NCBI RefSeq assembly: GCF_932526225.1
Contig: NC_064043.1
Span: 12,400,085-12,460,084 of the forward strand
Length of the DNA: 60,000 nucleotides
Reading direction: 5' to 3'
Origin: Nematostella vectensis
Taxonomy: Eukaryota; Cnidaria; Anthozoa; Actiniaria; Edwardsiidae
The position numbers and the translations under genes are program-made. The notes below the pieces were generated by a model. That model searched no databases. It was not told the origin of the DNA and saw nothing but the letters and a program-made list of their open reading frames with translations. This document shows positions 1 through 13,110 of the stretch, piece after piece. How positions within the stretch are numbered: position 1 is the first letter of the stretch; every line of letters begins with the position of its first letter.

Positions 1-1485
1 ATGTGGGGGCATGGTTGGGTACTATGGAGGGGTTATGTAAGGGCATGGTTGGGTACTAGGGAGGGGTTATGTGCGGGCATGGTTGGGTACTAGGGAGGGG
101 TTATGTGGGGGCATGGTTGGGTACTAGGGAGGGGTTATGTGGGGCATGGTTGGGTACTAGGGAGGGGTTATGTGGGGGCATGGTTGGGTACTAGGGAGGG
201 GTTATGTGGGGGCATGGTTGGGTACTAGGGAGAGGTTATGTGGGGGTGTGGTTGAGTACTAGGGAGGGGTTATGTGGGGGCATGGTTGGGTACTAGGGAG
301 GGGTTATGTGGGGGCATGGTTGGGTACTAGGGAGGGGTTATGTGGGGGCTTGGTTGGGTACTAGGGAGGGGTTATGTGGGGGCATGGTTGGGTACTAGGG
401 AGAGGTTATGTGGGGGCGTGGTTGGGTACTAGGGAGGGGTTATGTGGGGGCTTGGTTGGGTACTAGGGAGGGGTTATGTGGGGGTGTGGTTGAGTACTAG
501 GGAGGGGTTATGTGGGGGCATGGTTGGATACTAGGGAGGGGTTATGTGGGGGCATGGTTGGGTACTAGGGAGGGGTTATGTGGGGGTGTGGTTGAGTACT
601 AGGGAGGGTTTAGTGGATACATGGTTGGGTACTAGGGAGGGGTTATGTGGGGGCATGGTTGGATACTAGGGAGGGGTTATGTGGGGGCATGGTTGGGTAC
701 TAGGGAGGGGTTATGTGGGGGCTTGGTTGGGTACTAGGGAGGGGTTATGTGGGGCATGGTTGGGTACTAGGGAGGGGTTATGTGGGGGCATGGTTGGGTA
801 CTAGGGAGGGGTTATGTGGGGGCATGGTTGGGTACTAGGGAGGGGTTATGTGGGGGTGTGGTTGAGTACTAGGGAGGGGTTATGTGGGGGCATGGTTGGG
901 TACTAGGGAGGGGTTATGTGGGGGCATGGTTGGGTACTAGGGAGGGGTTATGTGGGGGTGTGGTTGGGTACTAGGGAGGGGTTATGTGGGGGTGTGGTTG
1001 GGTACTAGGGAGGGGTTATGTGGGGGCTTGGTTGGGTACTAGGTAGGGGTTATGTGGGGGCATGGTTGGGTACTAGGGAGAGGTTATGTGGGGGCGTGGT
1101 TGGGTACTAGGGAGGGGTTATGTGGGGGCATGGTTGGGTACTAGGGAGGGGTTATGTGGGAGCATGGTTGGGTACTAGGGAGGGGTTATGTGGGGGCATG
1201 GTTGGGTATTAGGGAGGGGTTATGTGGGGCATGGTTGGGTACTAGGGAGGGGTTATGTGGGGGCATGGTTGGGTACTAGGGAGGGTGTTATGTGGAAGCA
1301 TGGTTGGGTACTAGGGAGGGGTTATGTGGGGGCATGGTTGGGTACTAGGGAGGGGTTATGTGGGGGCGTGGTTGGGTACTATGGAAGGGTTATGTGGGGG
1401 CATGGTTGGGTACTAGGGAGAGGTTATGTGGGGGCATGGTTGGGTACTAGGGAGAGGTTATGTGGGGGGATTGTTGGGTACTGGA
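1..1485. repeat. 35-bp minisatellite in IDH3G intron 9
   Basis: About 42 near-identical copies of a 35-bp G-rich unit containing GGGCATGGTTGGGTACTAGG. Variants include CATGG/CGTGG/CTTGG/TGTGG and occasional one-base length changes. The array runs off the left edge. In the minus-strand gene it starts about 80 nt downstream of the intron 9 donor (1567). The top strand is strongly G-rich and could form G-quadruplex-like structures. Seen directly. Confidence 0.97.
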
Positions 1486-1567
1486 GAGGGGTTTTGTTGG
1501 GGCAGGGTGGAGGCAAAAGAGGGGGAATGAGGAGGATAGCCTGGATGTAACAAGGTCTTGACCTCAC

Positions 1568-4500
1568 CTGCATGCAGCAGTTGTCAATAATCATGCTGTT
1601 AAATTCAATGTTTGGGTAGCTGTGTGACATCTCCTCACAGCATCGCAAGAACAAACCATCTCCCATTTTCCTAAAAAGAACAAATAATAGGCATAAAAAC
1701 CTACACTTTAACCAGCAAAACTACCAGATATACTAGAATCAGGCTATGACTGAAAGGGCGCCCACATCCCTCAACTACTGAAAAACTGTATTGCTTTCAA
1801 TCCCCCCTCTGTTTGACAAATCCTGGCTATATGTTTGCTATGTACATGATGTTTACTACGTACATGATGTTTCCTACGTACATGATGTTTACTATGTACA
1901 TAATGTTTGCTTTGTACATGATGTTTACTACATACATGATTTTTACTACGTACATGATGTTTGCTTTGTACATGATGTTTACTACGTACATGATGATTGC
2001 TTTATACATGATGTTTACTATGTATAGGATGCTTGATTTGTACATGATGTTTACTACGTACATGATGTTTCCTACGTACATGATGTTTACTATGTACATA
2101 ATGTTTGCTTTGTACATGATGTTCACTACATACATGATGTTTACTACGTACATGATTTTTACTACGTACATGATGTTTGCTTTGTACATGATGTTTACTA
2201 CGTACATGATGATTGCTTTATACATGACGTTTACTATGTATAGGATGCTTGATTTGTACATGATGTTTACTACGTACATGATGTTTACTACGTACACAAT
2301 GTTTACTACGTATATGATGTTTACTACGTACACAATGTTTACTATACACAATGTTTACTATACACAATGTTTACTATGTCATGTTTGCTTTGTACATTAC
2401 GTTTGCCTTGTACAATGATGTTCACTACGTACACGATGTCTACTACGTACACGATGTTTACTACGTACACAATGTTTACTACGTACATGATGTCTACTAC
2501 GTACACGATGTTTACTACGTACACGATGTTTACTACGTACATGATGTTTACTACGTACACAATGTCTACTACGTATATGATGTTTACTACGTACACAATG
2601 TTTACTATACACAATGTTTACTATACACAATGTTTACTATACACAATGTTTACTATGTCATGTTTGCTTTGTACATTACGTTTGCCTTGTACAATGATGT
2701 TCACTACGTACACGATGTCTACTACGTACACGATGTTTACTACGTACACAATGTTTACTACGTACATGATGTCTACTACGTACACGATGTTTACTACGTA
2801 CACGATGTTTACTACGTACATGATGTTTACTACGTACACAATGTCTACTACGTACACGATGTTCACTACGTACATGATGTTTACTATGTACTGTACATGA
2901 TGTTTACTACGTACATTATGTTTGCTTTATGCACAGCAGTAACCTTTTTCCGGTCATGTTTCTCAGCAAAATCAAATGCATACTGTGCAATCTTCATGCA
3001 AGCTTCTTCTGTGGTCACTTTAAGATTCTCAATAACCCCAGATACATTCTAAAACAAGGCAAAGAATAACCGATTAAGCCATATACAGAAGGAAAAAAAG
3101 TTAAATCCTTGTAACATACACTTGATCATTCCCCCTCAAACTTTGAAAACATGCCCACAATGTTTAGTAGCCACTATTGTATCCATCCATCTTAGACTAA
3201 AAGAGCAGCTACTAAGAACCCAAGGCTATATCTACTACAGCTAGTAGGCAGTACTGAGAGAAGTATCCAGGTGAGGAAGGGGGGAGCTAGCATTAGTAGC
3301 TTACAACGTTTGTGTCTATAGGTTTTGTGGAAACAGGATGGAGATAAATCAACACAAGTTTCATGTTTTATTCGTCTTTGAGGATAATGTTTTGAGCATA
3401 AGCCCTTAGTCTGAGCAATAGAGACATGTTGCTAAAAGAATTGAATTATCTTGGATACTGACTGCAATAGTAGCTGGTATTGGAATGACAGGTGGCCCAG
3501 TGTGTTGGCACGTCAGCATATGGGGCCTCTCACCACAGGTGACCCAGTGTGTTAGCGCGTCAGCGTATGGGGCCTCTCACCACAGGTGGCCCAGTGTGTT
3601 GGCGCGTCAGCGTATGGGGCCTCTAACCTCTGCTGAAACGGGTTTGATTCCCGGTCGAGACATGGATAGTAGTATCTTTCTGTTTCTCGGCCCAGAATTT
3701 GACTTGTTGAACGTATGTGAGCTTACTAGAAGCTTGTGTTCCTCAGTACCAAGATGGGACACTCTTAATACATTAGAATTTTAAATGTAAAGTGCTTAGA
3801 ACATGGTTGATATAAGCGCTATATAAATGCACATATCACATATTATTATGGACTAGACATTGATTTTCTACTATTGGTTGACAGTTTAAAGAACATGTCA
3901 AACCTCATGTTCCAAATGGCTGTATTCTCCCTCTGTATTCTGTCGTATGATGACCAGATCAACATTATTATGCCTGCAAGCAACAAACAATAAACAACAA
4001 TATCAATAAAAAATAAGTTGGTATAGGCAATTACAAAGAGCAGTATAGCTCACAACTACTACTGTATCCTCTTCTAAACACAATTTTACATGTTGACGGC
4101 TTCTCTTGATGAGGAAAGCGAGGGAAGCTACTAAATGGTGTAAAAATATTTTGTTTTCCTTGTAAGCAATCGCATTGTTGCCATCATACTACTTCTTCTA
4201 TTACCAAGCGCTACATGCCACCAACAGCACCTCTGTTGCATTTTTAACCTTCCTCGTCTTGATTTTTCCCTCACCCTTCTTGCATAGTTCGAGTACTGTG
4301 TTAATGTCCTCCTGTGTAAATCTCACATGTATTCACACTAAAACCATGTTTAGTTAAATAATGTTTTTCTTTGCCTGATAACTTGCCATGTTTCTCACTG
4401 TGTTGAGTTCTTACTAGCTAAATGATCACTTAGTAACATGTACAGCACAGTCTATTCAGTTTTCGTCTCAGTTCTGTCCACTCTTGGGAGATTGAGATTT

Positions 4501-6806
4501 AAACCAGTTAAAACCACCTTTGAACTGGTTTACAGTGAGGACACAGAAAGCTGGCCATGCTGAACAGCTTTGACCAATCAGATTTGGCTTGAACACCGTA
4601 AACATTTTGAAAAAAAAAAATGTTCAGCCAATGAGAAACCTGCTTTCTGTGTCCTCACTTTAAGTGCTGGTGTGAATGTGGTATTAGTTTCCAGATCTTA
4701 CCTGGTTTGGATGCCAGGGATAGATTTGCACCTGACGATATTGGCAAAAAGATCTAGGTGCACTCTGATAAGAGACAAGGTCAACAATGGTTAGAACAGT
4801 GAGGAGTTGGTTGTGCACTCGAGTGGTAGACTGGTCACTACAGCGATCACACTAACTCTGCAAGACCATTACCTTATGTTTGTTGGGCTACTGCCAAGCG
4901 ATCTACTGTATCTATCTTATAAAACACGGGAGGAGCCACCAATGTGCTTACAGTTGCATTGATCACTTGGAATCAATATCAAGTACAGTAAAGAAAGATA
5001 AAATAGAAAAAAGACGTAAATTAATAACTATGCACAAAGTGGTAAATAAAAAAAAACTTGTAATTACTCCTACAGTAACCGTACAGGTTGAAGGCGACCA
5101 TTACCTAAGTTCTAGATTCAAAGAGCGAAAGCCAGGAATTGCATCCAAAGGGGTGAAAATGTTTCCTGTAAAATAAAAGTTTATTGTACTTTTACTATAT
5201 ATTTTACTACAAAAGATTGAACAAAAATGCAAATGAACACAAATTAACATAATAAAGAAGACACTGTATGACAATGTTACACATTCAACTAACGGGCAGT
5301 AACAAACACAGTTGACAAACTGCACAGTTAATAAGACTGTGCTAGCATTCCATCACTGGCCACGCTGGTGCTGATGTGTGTAAACATATAATAGATGCAG
5401 TGCTCTTTTAAAGTAAGTTACGAATAAAAGGGTGAGAATGTGATTAAATATGATTATAATCAAGCTTGCTTTTTACCTTTCATTGCAACACCATTTCTCT
5501 TGATGGAAGTAATTGCCTCATTAAATGCACCCAAATAAGAATCCTCGTCCTTAATGTCAAGCCCACTGAAATTTACAGATTAACATATATATATAGTACG
5601 ATATAGTACATATATGTACAAAATGTCAGTCTGAAGGGGTATAGGGAGAGGGGTAGGTATTTGCTGGGGATCAACCTAGCAATGTCTAGGCCTAAAATGA
5701 TATTCTAAATGAAGATTTACTTACCTAAGATTTAGTTCCTCAAAGTCAACCGGCACACCAATATGTCTGAAACAGAGACAACCTTTTTCTAACAACAATT
5801 AAAAAAAAAACAAAAACAAAGTACTTGCTTTTCACTCAATGCTGATACAAAACAGTCTTGGTCCCAAAGGTTGGCTGCTTTGTAAAGGCACCAGACCCCG
5901 GGAGGGAAGTTCTTCCCAGGTCGACCTGATAGGGATGCTCGTCTTATTTTTAAGGGGTCAAAATCGGGCCTCAAGGAATTTTGGGGGTTTTCGAGAAAAA
6001 ATAGGCTTTTCTCTTAGAAATGGTATTTTTTAGCGCTTCTTGGGTATTTTTAGGGTAGCAATTTTAGGTGTGAAGGTATTTTTTAGATGTATTTTTTTAA
6101 TTTTCTGACGAGCATCCCTATCACTTTTACCATGAAGAACCCCCCCCCCCCCTCCCTGGCAACAGACTTTTTTTTCTTGATGGTATAAACTCTACCTGAA
6201 AATATCCTGTACAGCTACCACCATCTCCGGTCCAATGCCATCCCCAGGAATAAGAGTGACGGTGTTGCGACCTCCATACCTTGCCGGGGGAGGAACATGG
6301 TGCGGATGGTATGCCAAGTTCTAAGAACATTATGCCAAGAAGAAATATTAGTGTTTTGAAAATATGGCTTGGTTGTTGACAGTTAACAGCAAGTGCCTTT
6401 TTTTCATGGTTTGGTCAAATAAGATTTTTTTTTTCGTTTCATCAGCACCTACATATAATTTTGGCTTTTCCTTTAAACATGATATAGTTTAAAACTACAA
6501 CTTTGTTCCCAACTGGATACCTGTATCAAAAGAATAACGGAGAAAAATACAATTAACTACAAACGATTCTAGAGTAAACACCGATTACCCTTTAAAACCG
6601 ATGCGATGACCGGAGTAGCACGCAAAAAAGTGTCAAATTTATGAACGTTTTAATTTTCTTGGACAATACACTAAGCTTTCTCAATACAATCAATTACGTT
6701 ATTGCTATACCTTTTTTATTACTTGCGGAGCAGCCCTAACAGTTGCTTGTAGCAAATTTGAACGAGAGAATCCATTACTGAGTATTCTTCGAATCACGGC
6801 AGCCAT
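1568..6806 (-). CDS. IDH3G: Isocitrate dehydrogenase [NAD] gamma-type subunit, mitochondrial; 5' nine exons
   Basis: Regulatory subunit of the mitochondrial NAD-dependent isocitrate dehydrogenase (isocitrate to 2-oxoglutarate, TCA cycle). Exons, 5' to 3': 6806-6711, 6320-6196, 5766-5725, 5565-5477, 5165-5105, 4764-4702, 3973-3904, 3048-2915, 1670-1568. Phases agree at every junction (783 nt, 261 codons), and all introns are GT-AG. Exon 1 starts MAAVIRRIL and looks like a mitochondrial presequence. Exon 2 holds the family signature [19 protein letters not shown] followed by IGPEM. Later landmarks are [51 protein letters not shown] and [11 protein letters not shown]. The YGGR segment and overall wording match gamma better than beta or alpha. 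The 3' exons lie left of the window. Introns 8 and 9 are packed with minisatellites. The ATG at 6806 is preceded by a short divergent promoter shared with PUS3. Confidence 0.93.
1829..2912. repeat. 18-bp minisatellite seeded on the exon 8 donor of IDH3G
   Basis: About 60 copies of an 18-bp unit, on the minus strand AACATCAT-GTACGTAGTA. The exon 8/intron 8 junction itself reads AACATAAT|GTACGTAGTA, so the last eight exon bases plus the donor form one unit and the array is contiguous with the exon. There is higher-order structure: blocks recur at about 198 bp (1865 and 2063) and at about 283 bp (2367 and about 2650). Because 18 is a multiple of three, units read as a repeating YVVNIM peptide that echoes the exon's own terminal NIM. 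Seen directly; the origin from the junction is inference. Confidence 0.95.
3488..3850 (+). mobile_element. tRNA-derived SINE with a triplicated A-box segment
   Basis: The head contains three direct copies of a 47-bp segment (starting 3491, 3538 and 3585), each carrying a Pol III A-box-like TGGCCCAGTGTGTTGGCGCG. A single B-box-like GGTTTGATTCCC follows near 3650. A body follows, then a 3' end reading TATAAGCGCTATATAAATGC and a short ATT-rich tail, typical of SINE tails. It lies in intron 7 of the minus-strand IDH3G gene. No clear target-site duplication was found. Confidence 0.65.
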
Positions 6807-7084
6807 TTTGGATTGTGGGCTCTTGACTATACAGCGGCAACATGTAAACATATACATACACAGGTAACCCATCAATAATAATGTGACTTTAACTTTTCCG
6901 AATTGATGCTACTTTTTCAAAGAAATAAAAAAAGAATTACAGCACTTCATTATTTTTAGCCTTCTGGTATGGTTTTGAAATTCTTTTGCTGGTAAAAAAA
7001 TAGTGTTTTTTTTTCTGATTTGTTGGGATGCCTGTGTATTGACCGCCAAATTCACCGCGTGATGGAACATGGGTTATATTCAAC
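6807..7084. promoter_or_regulatory. Bidirectional promoter between IDH3G and PUS3
   Basis: 278 bp separate the two start codons, which diverge head to head. Both ATGs lie in an ATGGC context (minus strand AAAATGGCTGCC, plus strand CAACATGGCGG). No clear TATA box is visible on either side. The call rests on geometry only; transcription start sites cannot be seen. Confidence 0.55.
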
Positions 7085-9004
7085 ATGGCGGATGGAAGTA
7101 ACAAACTTCTGGAGAAAGCGACAAGAGGCGAACTTATTGAAATAATTCAACGATTACGCGAAGAGAACAAAATACTGATGAAGAAAACGAAAACTTCGCC
7201 TCTTAATGCAACGATATCAGATTCTTGCAAAGAAACGAGAGAGTTTGATCCAGATTGCGTTCAAATCAAACGTGCCAAGTCCAAACCGCGGAAAGAGTTT
7301 GATTTCTCCCGCTACAACACCAGACGCATAGCTCTGAGACTGTCCTACCTTGGGTGGGATATGCACGGCTTTGCGAGCCAAGAGAAAATAGATAACACTG
7401 TGGAAGCTCACTTGTTCGATGCCTTGATCAAAGCTTGCCTTGTAAAGTCCAGGGAAAGTTGCTCTTATTCACGTTGCGGTAGGACGGACAAAGGAGTCAG
7501 TGCTTTCGGACAAGTTATATCACTTAATGTCCGAACTAACCTTGACAAAGGGCCAGGAGTTATACTAAGGCAAGAGTCTTCTGTTGGTCGAGATACTAAA
7601 GGTATGCCTTGTTTGACAATGTAATTACAAGAGGTGACAAGAAATAGGCATAAATGACAAATGCAACTTAGAAATTTTGCACCGTTTTGTATCGTAAGTT
7701 ATACCATAGTTACATGGCTTTCCTTCTTAACCACTATAAAGGTGTACCATGGTTACATAGCTTTCCTTTTGAACCCTCTGTTAAAGTATACCATGTTTCC
7801 ATAGCTTTTCTTTTGAACCTACTTTAAGCAGCCAACCACTACTTAGTTGACACTTAGTAACTTCCCCATGGGAGGCCGCAAAATAGAGGTACATTAACAT
7901 TGTTTTGTTTGGAAAGATGCATACTGGTATTCTGCTCCAGGTACATACAGTATAGTACAGTATTTCAGACCTCAATGTCCTGACATTTGAACTTAGTCCA
8001 GCTACACAACAGTATTCTACATTTAATGTTGCTAAATCTTTGATTCAACAGAAAAAGGGCCCTGATTTTGGTGGCCGATTAGTTATCAATAGATTTTATC
8101 TGATAATGTGCCTTGTTAATTTTCAGGTAAAACAATGAAGGAAATTTTATATGTTGACATTCTCAACAAAGTCCTTCCCAAAGAAATCAGAGTTCTAGCA
8201 TGGGCTCCAGTAGAACTTGACTTTGATGCTCGCTTCAGCTGCTCCTACAGAAAGTACAAGTATTTATTTCCTTCAGCAAACTTGGACATTGACTTGATGA
8301 ATCTTGCTTCCAAAAAGCTAGAAGGCGAGCATGACTTTAGAAACTTTTGCAAAATGGATGTTGCCAATGGTGTAATTCAGTTCACTAGAAACATCACTTC
8401 TTTTAAAGTGCAAAAGGTGAGCAATGCAACATACAGTGCTCCAGGTGAAAACAAGGCAAAGCAGAGGGGGTATGAGATGTGTGAAGCTGTCATTTGTGGA
8501 TCTGCTTTTCTCTGGCATCAAGTACGATGCATGATGTCTATTTTACTGATGGTTGGTCAAGGGTTAGAGCAACCGGAAGTGATAGATTGGCTGCTGGACA
8601 TTGAAAAATGCCCACAGCGCCCCCAGTACAACATGGCATCTGAGCTTCCCCTTGTACTCTACGACTGTGTCTATGAAGGCATTACCTGGATCTATGATCC
8701 ACAAGTTCTAGAATCTGTCACCAAGAACCTCCAACAACTATGGAATACTTATGCAACAAAGGCAACTCTTGCACAGGAGCTTCTAGCCAGTCTTGATAGT
8801 GCTGAAATTCCTGGAAATCCTTTGACAAACTGGTCCTCATTTAAACCTATGCTGCTGTACCAGTCCAGTGGCCTTGTTCCTGGCCAGGCGGTCAAGACTC
8901 ACAAGAAGCTGTGTAAGAGAGCTGTGTGTGAGAGTCTGGAGGAGAAGTTGGAGGGTGTTAATGCTAAGCGCAGAAAGTCAGGTAAAGAACCATTCACCTT
9001 GTAA
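7085..9004 (+). CDS. PUS3: tRNA pseudouridine(38/39) synthase (TruA family, PUS3/Deg1)
   Basis: Isomerises uridine to pseudouridine at positions 38/39 of the tRNA anticodon arm. There are two exons: 7085-7601 and 8127-9004 (donor G|GTATGC, acceptor TTTTCAG|GT, phase 1), giving 464 residues, close to the metazoan family length. An N-terminal coiled-coil-like segment (LLEKATRGELIEIIQRLREE) precedes the catalytic domain. The catalytic motif SRCGRTDKGVSAFGQ places the nucleophilic aspartate at residue 135. Further family landmarks in exon 2 are LAWAPVELDFDARFSC, HDFRNFCKMDVANGV, FLWHQVRCMM and PLVLYDCVYE. It ends in a basic tail (NAKRRKSGKEPFTL). The ATG at 7085 sits in an ATGGCG context and no earlier in-frame candidate looks better. 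Intact, no frameshift. Confidence 0.95.
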
Positions 9005-12000
9005 TGACTGTCAGGTGGATATAATGTACAGTATGTAAAAATCATAAGAGTGATTGAATATGCCTTTGTTAGAATGATGTTTATATACTGTAACAATGCA
9101 ATGTCATAATATTTTACTTTTGCACTTTTGCAGTATTTTATTTTTTTTGTTATCTAGCTGCCTGGTTCTACTAATGTTTGCGAGCAATGCTTTTTTTTGG
9201 TTTTACCTGACAAGAAATCACCACTTTTCCAATTTAGGTATTTTCTGAAACCAACTCTAGCTTAATTTTGAGAAGAGAAATTACTATGTTATATCTTGGC
9301 TGAATATTAGCTTCTATCACATTGCTTGGATCAGGGGCATATACTTACTTCAGAAAGAGAGTAAAGTTTTCTTTGTTCATGAAAGATGCGAGGGCCCACG
9401 GATATGATAGGGCACATGTGGTGAAATCACCCAAAATATTAAATATGCATCTGAAAGATTCAGTCAACAATCCCAGACCCTTTTTAAAAAAAATGTGGGA
9501 GGGGTTGTCTAAAAAGTGGCCACTCCTGTGGATGCAAATCCTTAAATCCATTCATCAGTTGGACTGCTGCGCAAGTATCCTGATCTCCTTTTTGCATTTA
9601 TGAGTTTTTTGGCTTGTGGATACTTCTCACCACCGGTACAGCTTCAGACTTTATGTAACAACAACTAGTATTAACAGCAAAGAATTAGGGTGTTAGTAGA
9701 GTGGTTCACGAATAATCAGGCTAATCCATGTGGGTCAGGCATTTTGAACTTGCTTAGATCGAGTTACAGTAATCAGGGATTACATTGCAGAGAAATAAAA
9801 GGGAGAAAATGTTGTGCTTGTCACATTCTTGTTGAAATGGCACGTAAAGGCCAGTAAAATATAACATGGATTGATAGAGTAAATATTGAACCTGTGCAAC
9901 AATTAAAAACAAAAGCATTAATAATTTGACTGTTCCTTTTTTATCATTCTACTCTAACTATAAAATAGTACTCAAGCAAAGGCAAACCCACGTTACTTAA
10001 TTAGGTCAATGAGTGGCATTTATAAAGAAATAAAACTAGCTGAGAAGGAGAATTTTTAAAATTCAATTCAAAATACTGTACGACCCCATGGTCGAGAGAG
10101 TAATGAATTTTTTTACTACTGTAGTTACTGTAGGTATTTCAAATTATTAATAGAATTTTTAAATTAAAATGTTCGTTCTTCATTTGAAATGTGCTTAGAA
10201 TTGTACTAAAATATTTCGAAAGAAAAACGAGGCCGATAGCGTGACAACACTATCTTCATGAGGATAACGTGACAACTTGCCGAGGATAGCGTGCATATAC
10301 GTTTTTTCGAGGAGAGAGTTACAATACTGCCTGCCTAAGGATAGCGTGACAATACTTCCAGCTCATAGTTAACGTGATATACCGGCCTACATATAGCGTG
10401 ACAAACCTTCCCTTTGAAAGTTAGCGTGACAACACTCCCCACTTGAAGTTAGCGTGACAGCTCTGGTCGCCCTAGGGTTCGTTTAGTATTTCCGGATGTT
10501 TGGTAAACGCAGCAAAAAGATGTTTTATAACTAGTCGGTAAACTTCTATAATACATTTCGATGAGTGCGTCGTTAGACAGTTTGTCTTCTGGTTCGCAAT
10601 GATTTACCGTTTTCCAATAAGTAGTATTTATGGTAAATATGCGTAACCCGAATTTGCTCTCTTACATAACGTGTTTCTGGCTTTCAGTGTGTGCTTTTGC
10701 GTTCTTTTGTGTTTTTGACCCCGATATTCCGCCGTTTTATCATTCTAATCGATACTATAGGTCCCCGCTATTTTTTGTTGCGCAAATTATCTCGGGTTTT
10801 TCATTCGAAAAAAAAAACATTGCAGGAGTGATTGAATTAATTCTAATTTTCTTCTCACATGGCCGGAAACATGGACGTGTTTTCCAGCACACCTTCCAGA
10901 TGCACTTCATTTCATTTATATAAATTATTATAATACCCTAAACAAACTACGGCCTATTTAGAAAACAGCTATTGTGCGCTAACTTTATTAGAAAGATCTG
11001 AAATATGTAGAGGTTTTTTGTAGATCTAAGCGGGTTGCCTTGTAAATTTATCGAGTTTCCCCGCCGCCGCGGTAGCTTTTTGCAAAGTGCTAAATGTGCC
11101 ATCGGAACGGTCACAACATCTGCTTATGTCGTTGCCGCTCGTCGTCATTGTTTCTCTCGTCTATTGTTTGTTTGTGCACAATCGATACCCTAATAGACAC
11201 AATCAAGTTTTTTTAAAGAATGCTCTATTATGGCCAAGAAAGCTTTATCCAATATAGTGGGTTTCTCTAGTAATGGACTGAGGCTAATTTGGTGCTCATT
11301 TTTAATCGTATCGCTGGCTAGATGGGAGTAATGAGACTAGATATTGAATGAGTGAATGATGACAACACTGGAGCTTCTTGTGTTATTCCGGCGCGAATTT
11401 GTTGTAACTTCCGCACTGGCTTTGCATATAGATAAGGCTGCAGTTTTTCGCATGTCAGATGACTAGGAATAAATCAATTCACGATTGAAACAGCCCAGTT
11501 TGGTTATCAGCCAGGCAGTCTGAGTAATCCATTTATCAAGAGGAAAAGGCAGTGGAGGAAAGTGGGCGTTTAGCTCTGCGCAATACACCTCGAAATATGC
11601 GGTAACTATTTGTCAACTGTATCTCCCGCCCTTAGAGAAAACCCCGCTATTTCACTTTTAACTCGTGAAATATTTTCTTCCCTTATTGATAAGAATTTAA
11701 CAACAATTGTTATTCTTCCAGAGAAGATCTCTTACTGACCCATTAGAGGGTTAAAAAAACATTTCTACTTTTTAGACATAAAAAAGGCCAATATAATGTT
11801 TTATTTTTCCCCAAATTAAGAAACTACAAAAAGGAAAATAAGTAGAACATTAAAGAAAAAATGATCATTGTTTTGACGGCAAATGTTTTCATTCTTTTAA
11901 TGCAATCTTTCTGCCCAATATCAGGATAAATTTGTTTTTATTTTTTCATCATTTGTAGAACTGATTAGTATCAATTTAAAGTGAGGGAGTAGCGAAAGTG

Positions 12001-13110
12001 CCTCGTTACATGTTATCTGATCAATAATCAATAATAGACTGCATACTCATATAACGCATAGGAAATCTCCCCCTTTTTGACTTCACTATGTGGGGTGAAT
12101 TCCCGTTTCTATATTGTGGCTGGTCTTACCTGTCAAGGACCGCCAACGCAAACCGGAATGTTCGGAGTGTTAATTCGCCGTAGCCCTTTTAATAACATAC
12201 ACTCGGTTTGTTTGAGATTTGGTGGCCTATTCCTTTGATTGCACGTCAAATTCATTACGAAACGACAGCCTGTCCTTTCACCTAAATCAACGGCACTATG
12301 GAAGTGTATTCGCCTTAAAAATCAGATAATACATTGCAGCAATATACATCTTTGTTTTTGTTAATCAACTACTGCGTTTTCTTGTTTTCAACTCTTTTCA
12401 TATCACTAATTCAACTGAGATAATTATTGTTGCTTAATTCCGCTCCAAACTCCATTTTCTCGGAGCGGTTAGTTTGGTTAAATACGTAGAAGGTGTGGTT
12501 AGCGCACCTGTCTTTGTGTGCATTATTAACTTTCTTTGAACATTTTTCCCCTAACAAATATTAACAACCCGTCTGTCTTCCCTTAATTTTCGTTTTTTGA
12601 TATTTTTTAAAATCAGTATTTGGACTAATATAGCGTTTCATAGAACGCCCTTTCCCCGGTTCTCAGACAGTTTTGAGACATCGCTTCGAATTTCCGGTGT
12701 TTTTTCTTTAGTGGACGGACCAGGGACAAACAACAGCGTTTTAATTGTTCTCAAAATGCTTTTGGTTATAGAGTATTTAATTTCTTTTGAAGCAGCATAT
12801 TCTCCGGGAGATTAATGTCTTGCCACCAACCGAAATAATCGTTCATGTTATTTGATTTGATATTGCTATACTGCGTGCGTTTATAATCTATATCCACTTA
12901 AGTTTCAAAGTTCTGCAGATTGTTTTGTTTCCCTTTATTTTTTTAAATTAATGGACGTTTTCTCAGTTAGAACAAGCCTTTATTTTCATTGAAATAAGAA
13001 AGGAAAGAAAAATGATAGGAAAACGTACAGATTCGACATTTCAAGGCAAAGCAAATATAACAAAAATGTACAAAACTTTACGAAAAAATGCATTAAAAAT
13101 GGGAACAACT
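9005..13110. other. Gene-poor AT-rich intergenic DNA
   Basis: No exon-like stretch with family similarity was found on either strand. The few open frames (for example 10630-10923) are short, AT-driven and lack splice support. Apart from the degenerate repeat at 10228-10465 I see nothing definite. Confidence 0.5.
10228..10465 (+). repeat. Degenerate cluster of ATAGCGTGACAA motifs
   Basis: Eight or so imperfect copies of ATAGCGTGACAA (variants TTAGCGTGACAA, ATAACGTGACAA) are spaced roughly 25-45 bp apart, all in the same orientation. This is a decayed minisatellite or a clustered binding site. The core TAGCGTGACA stays best conserved while the spacers diverge. Confidence 0.7.

Noticed and set aside
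1188-2900. Repeat-rich open frames in the first 3 kb on both strands
   Set aside because: Come from the 35-bp and 18-bp minisatellites in IDH3G introns 9 and 8.
3640-3670. Possible tRNA gene suggested by a GGTTTGATTCCC B box
   Set aside because: No foldable cloverleaf with an acceptor stem; better explained as the head of a SINE.
10630-10923. Plus-strand frame of 97 codons with hydrophobic stretches
   Set aside because: AT-driven, no splice or family support, isolated in gene-poor DNA.
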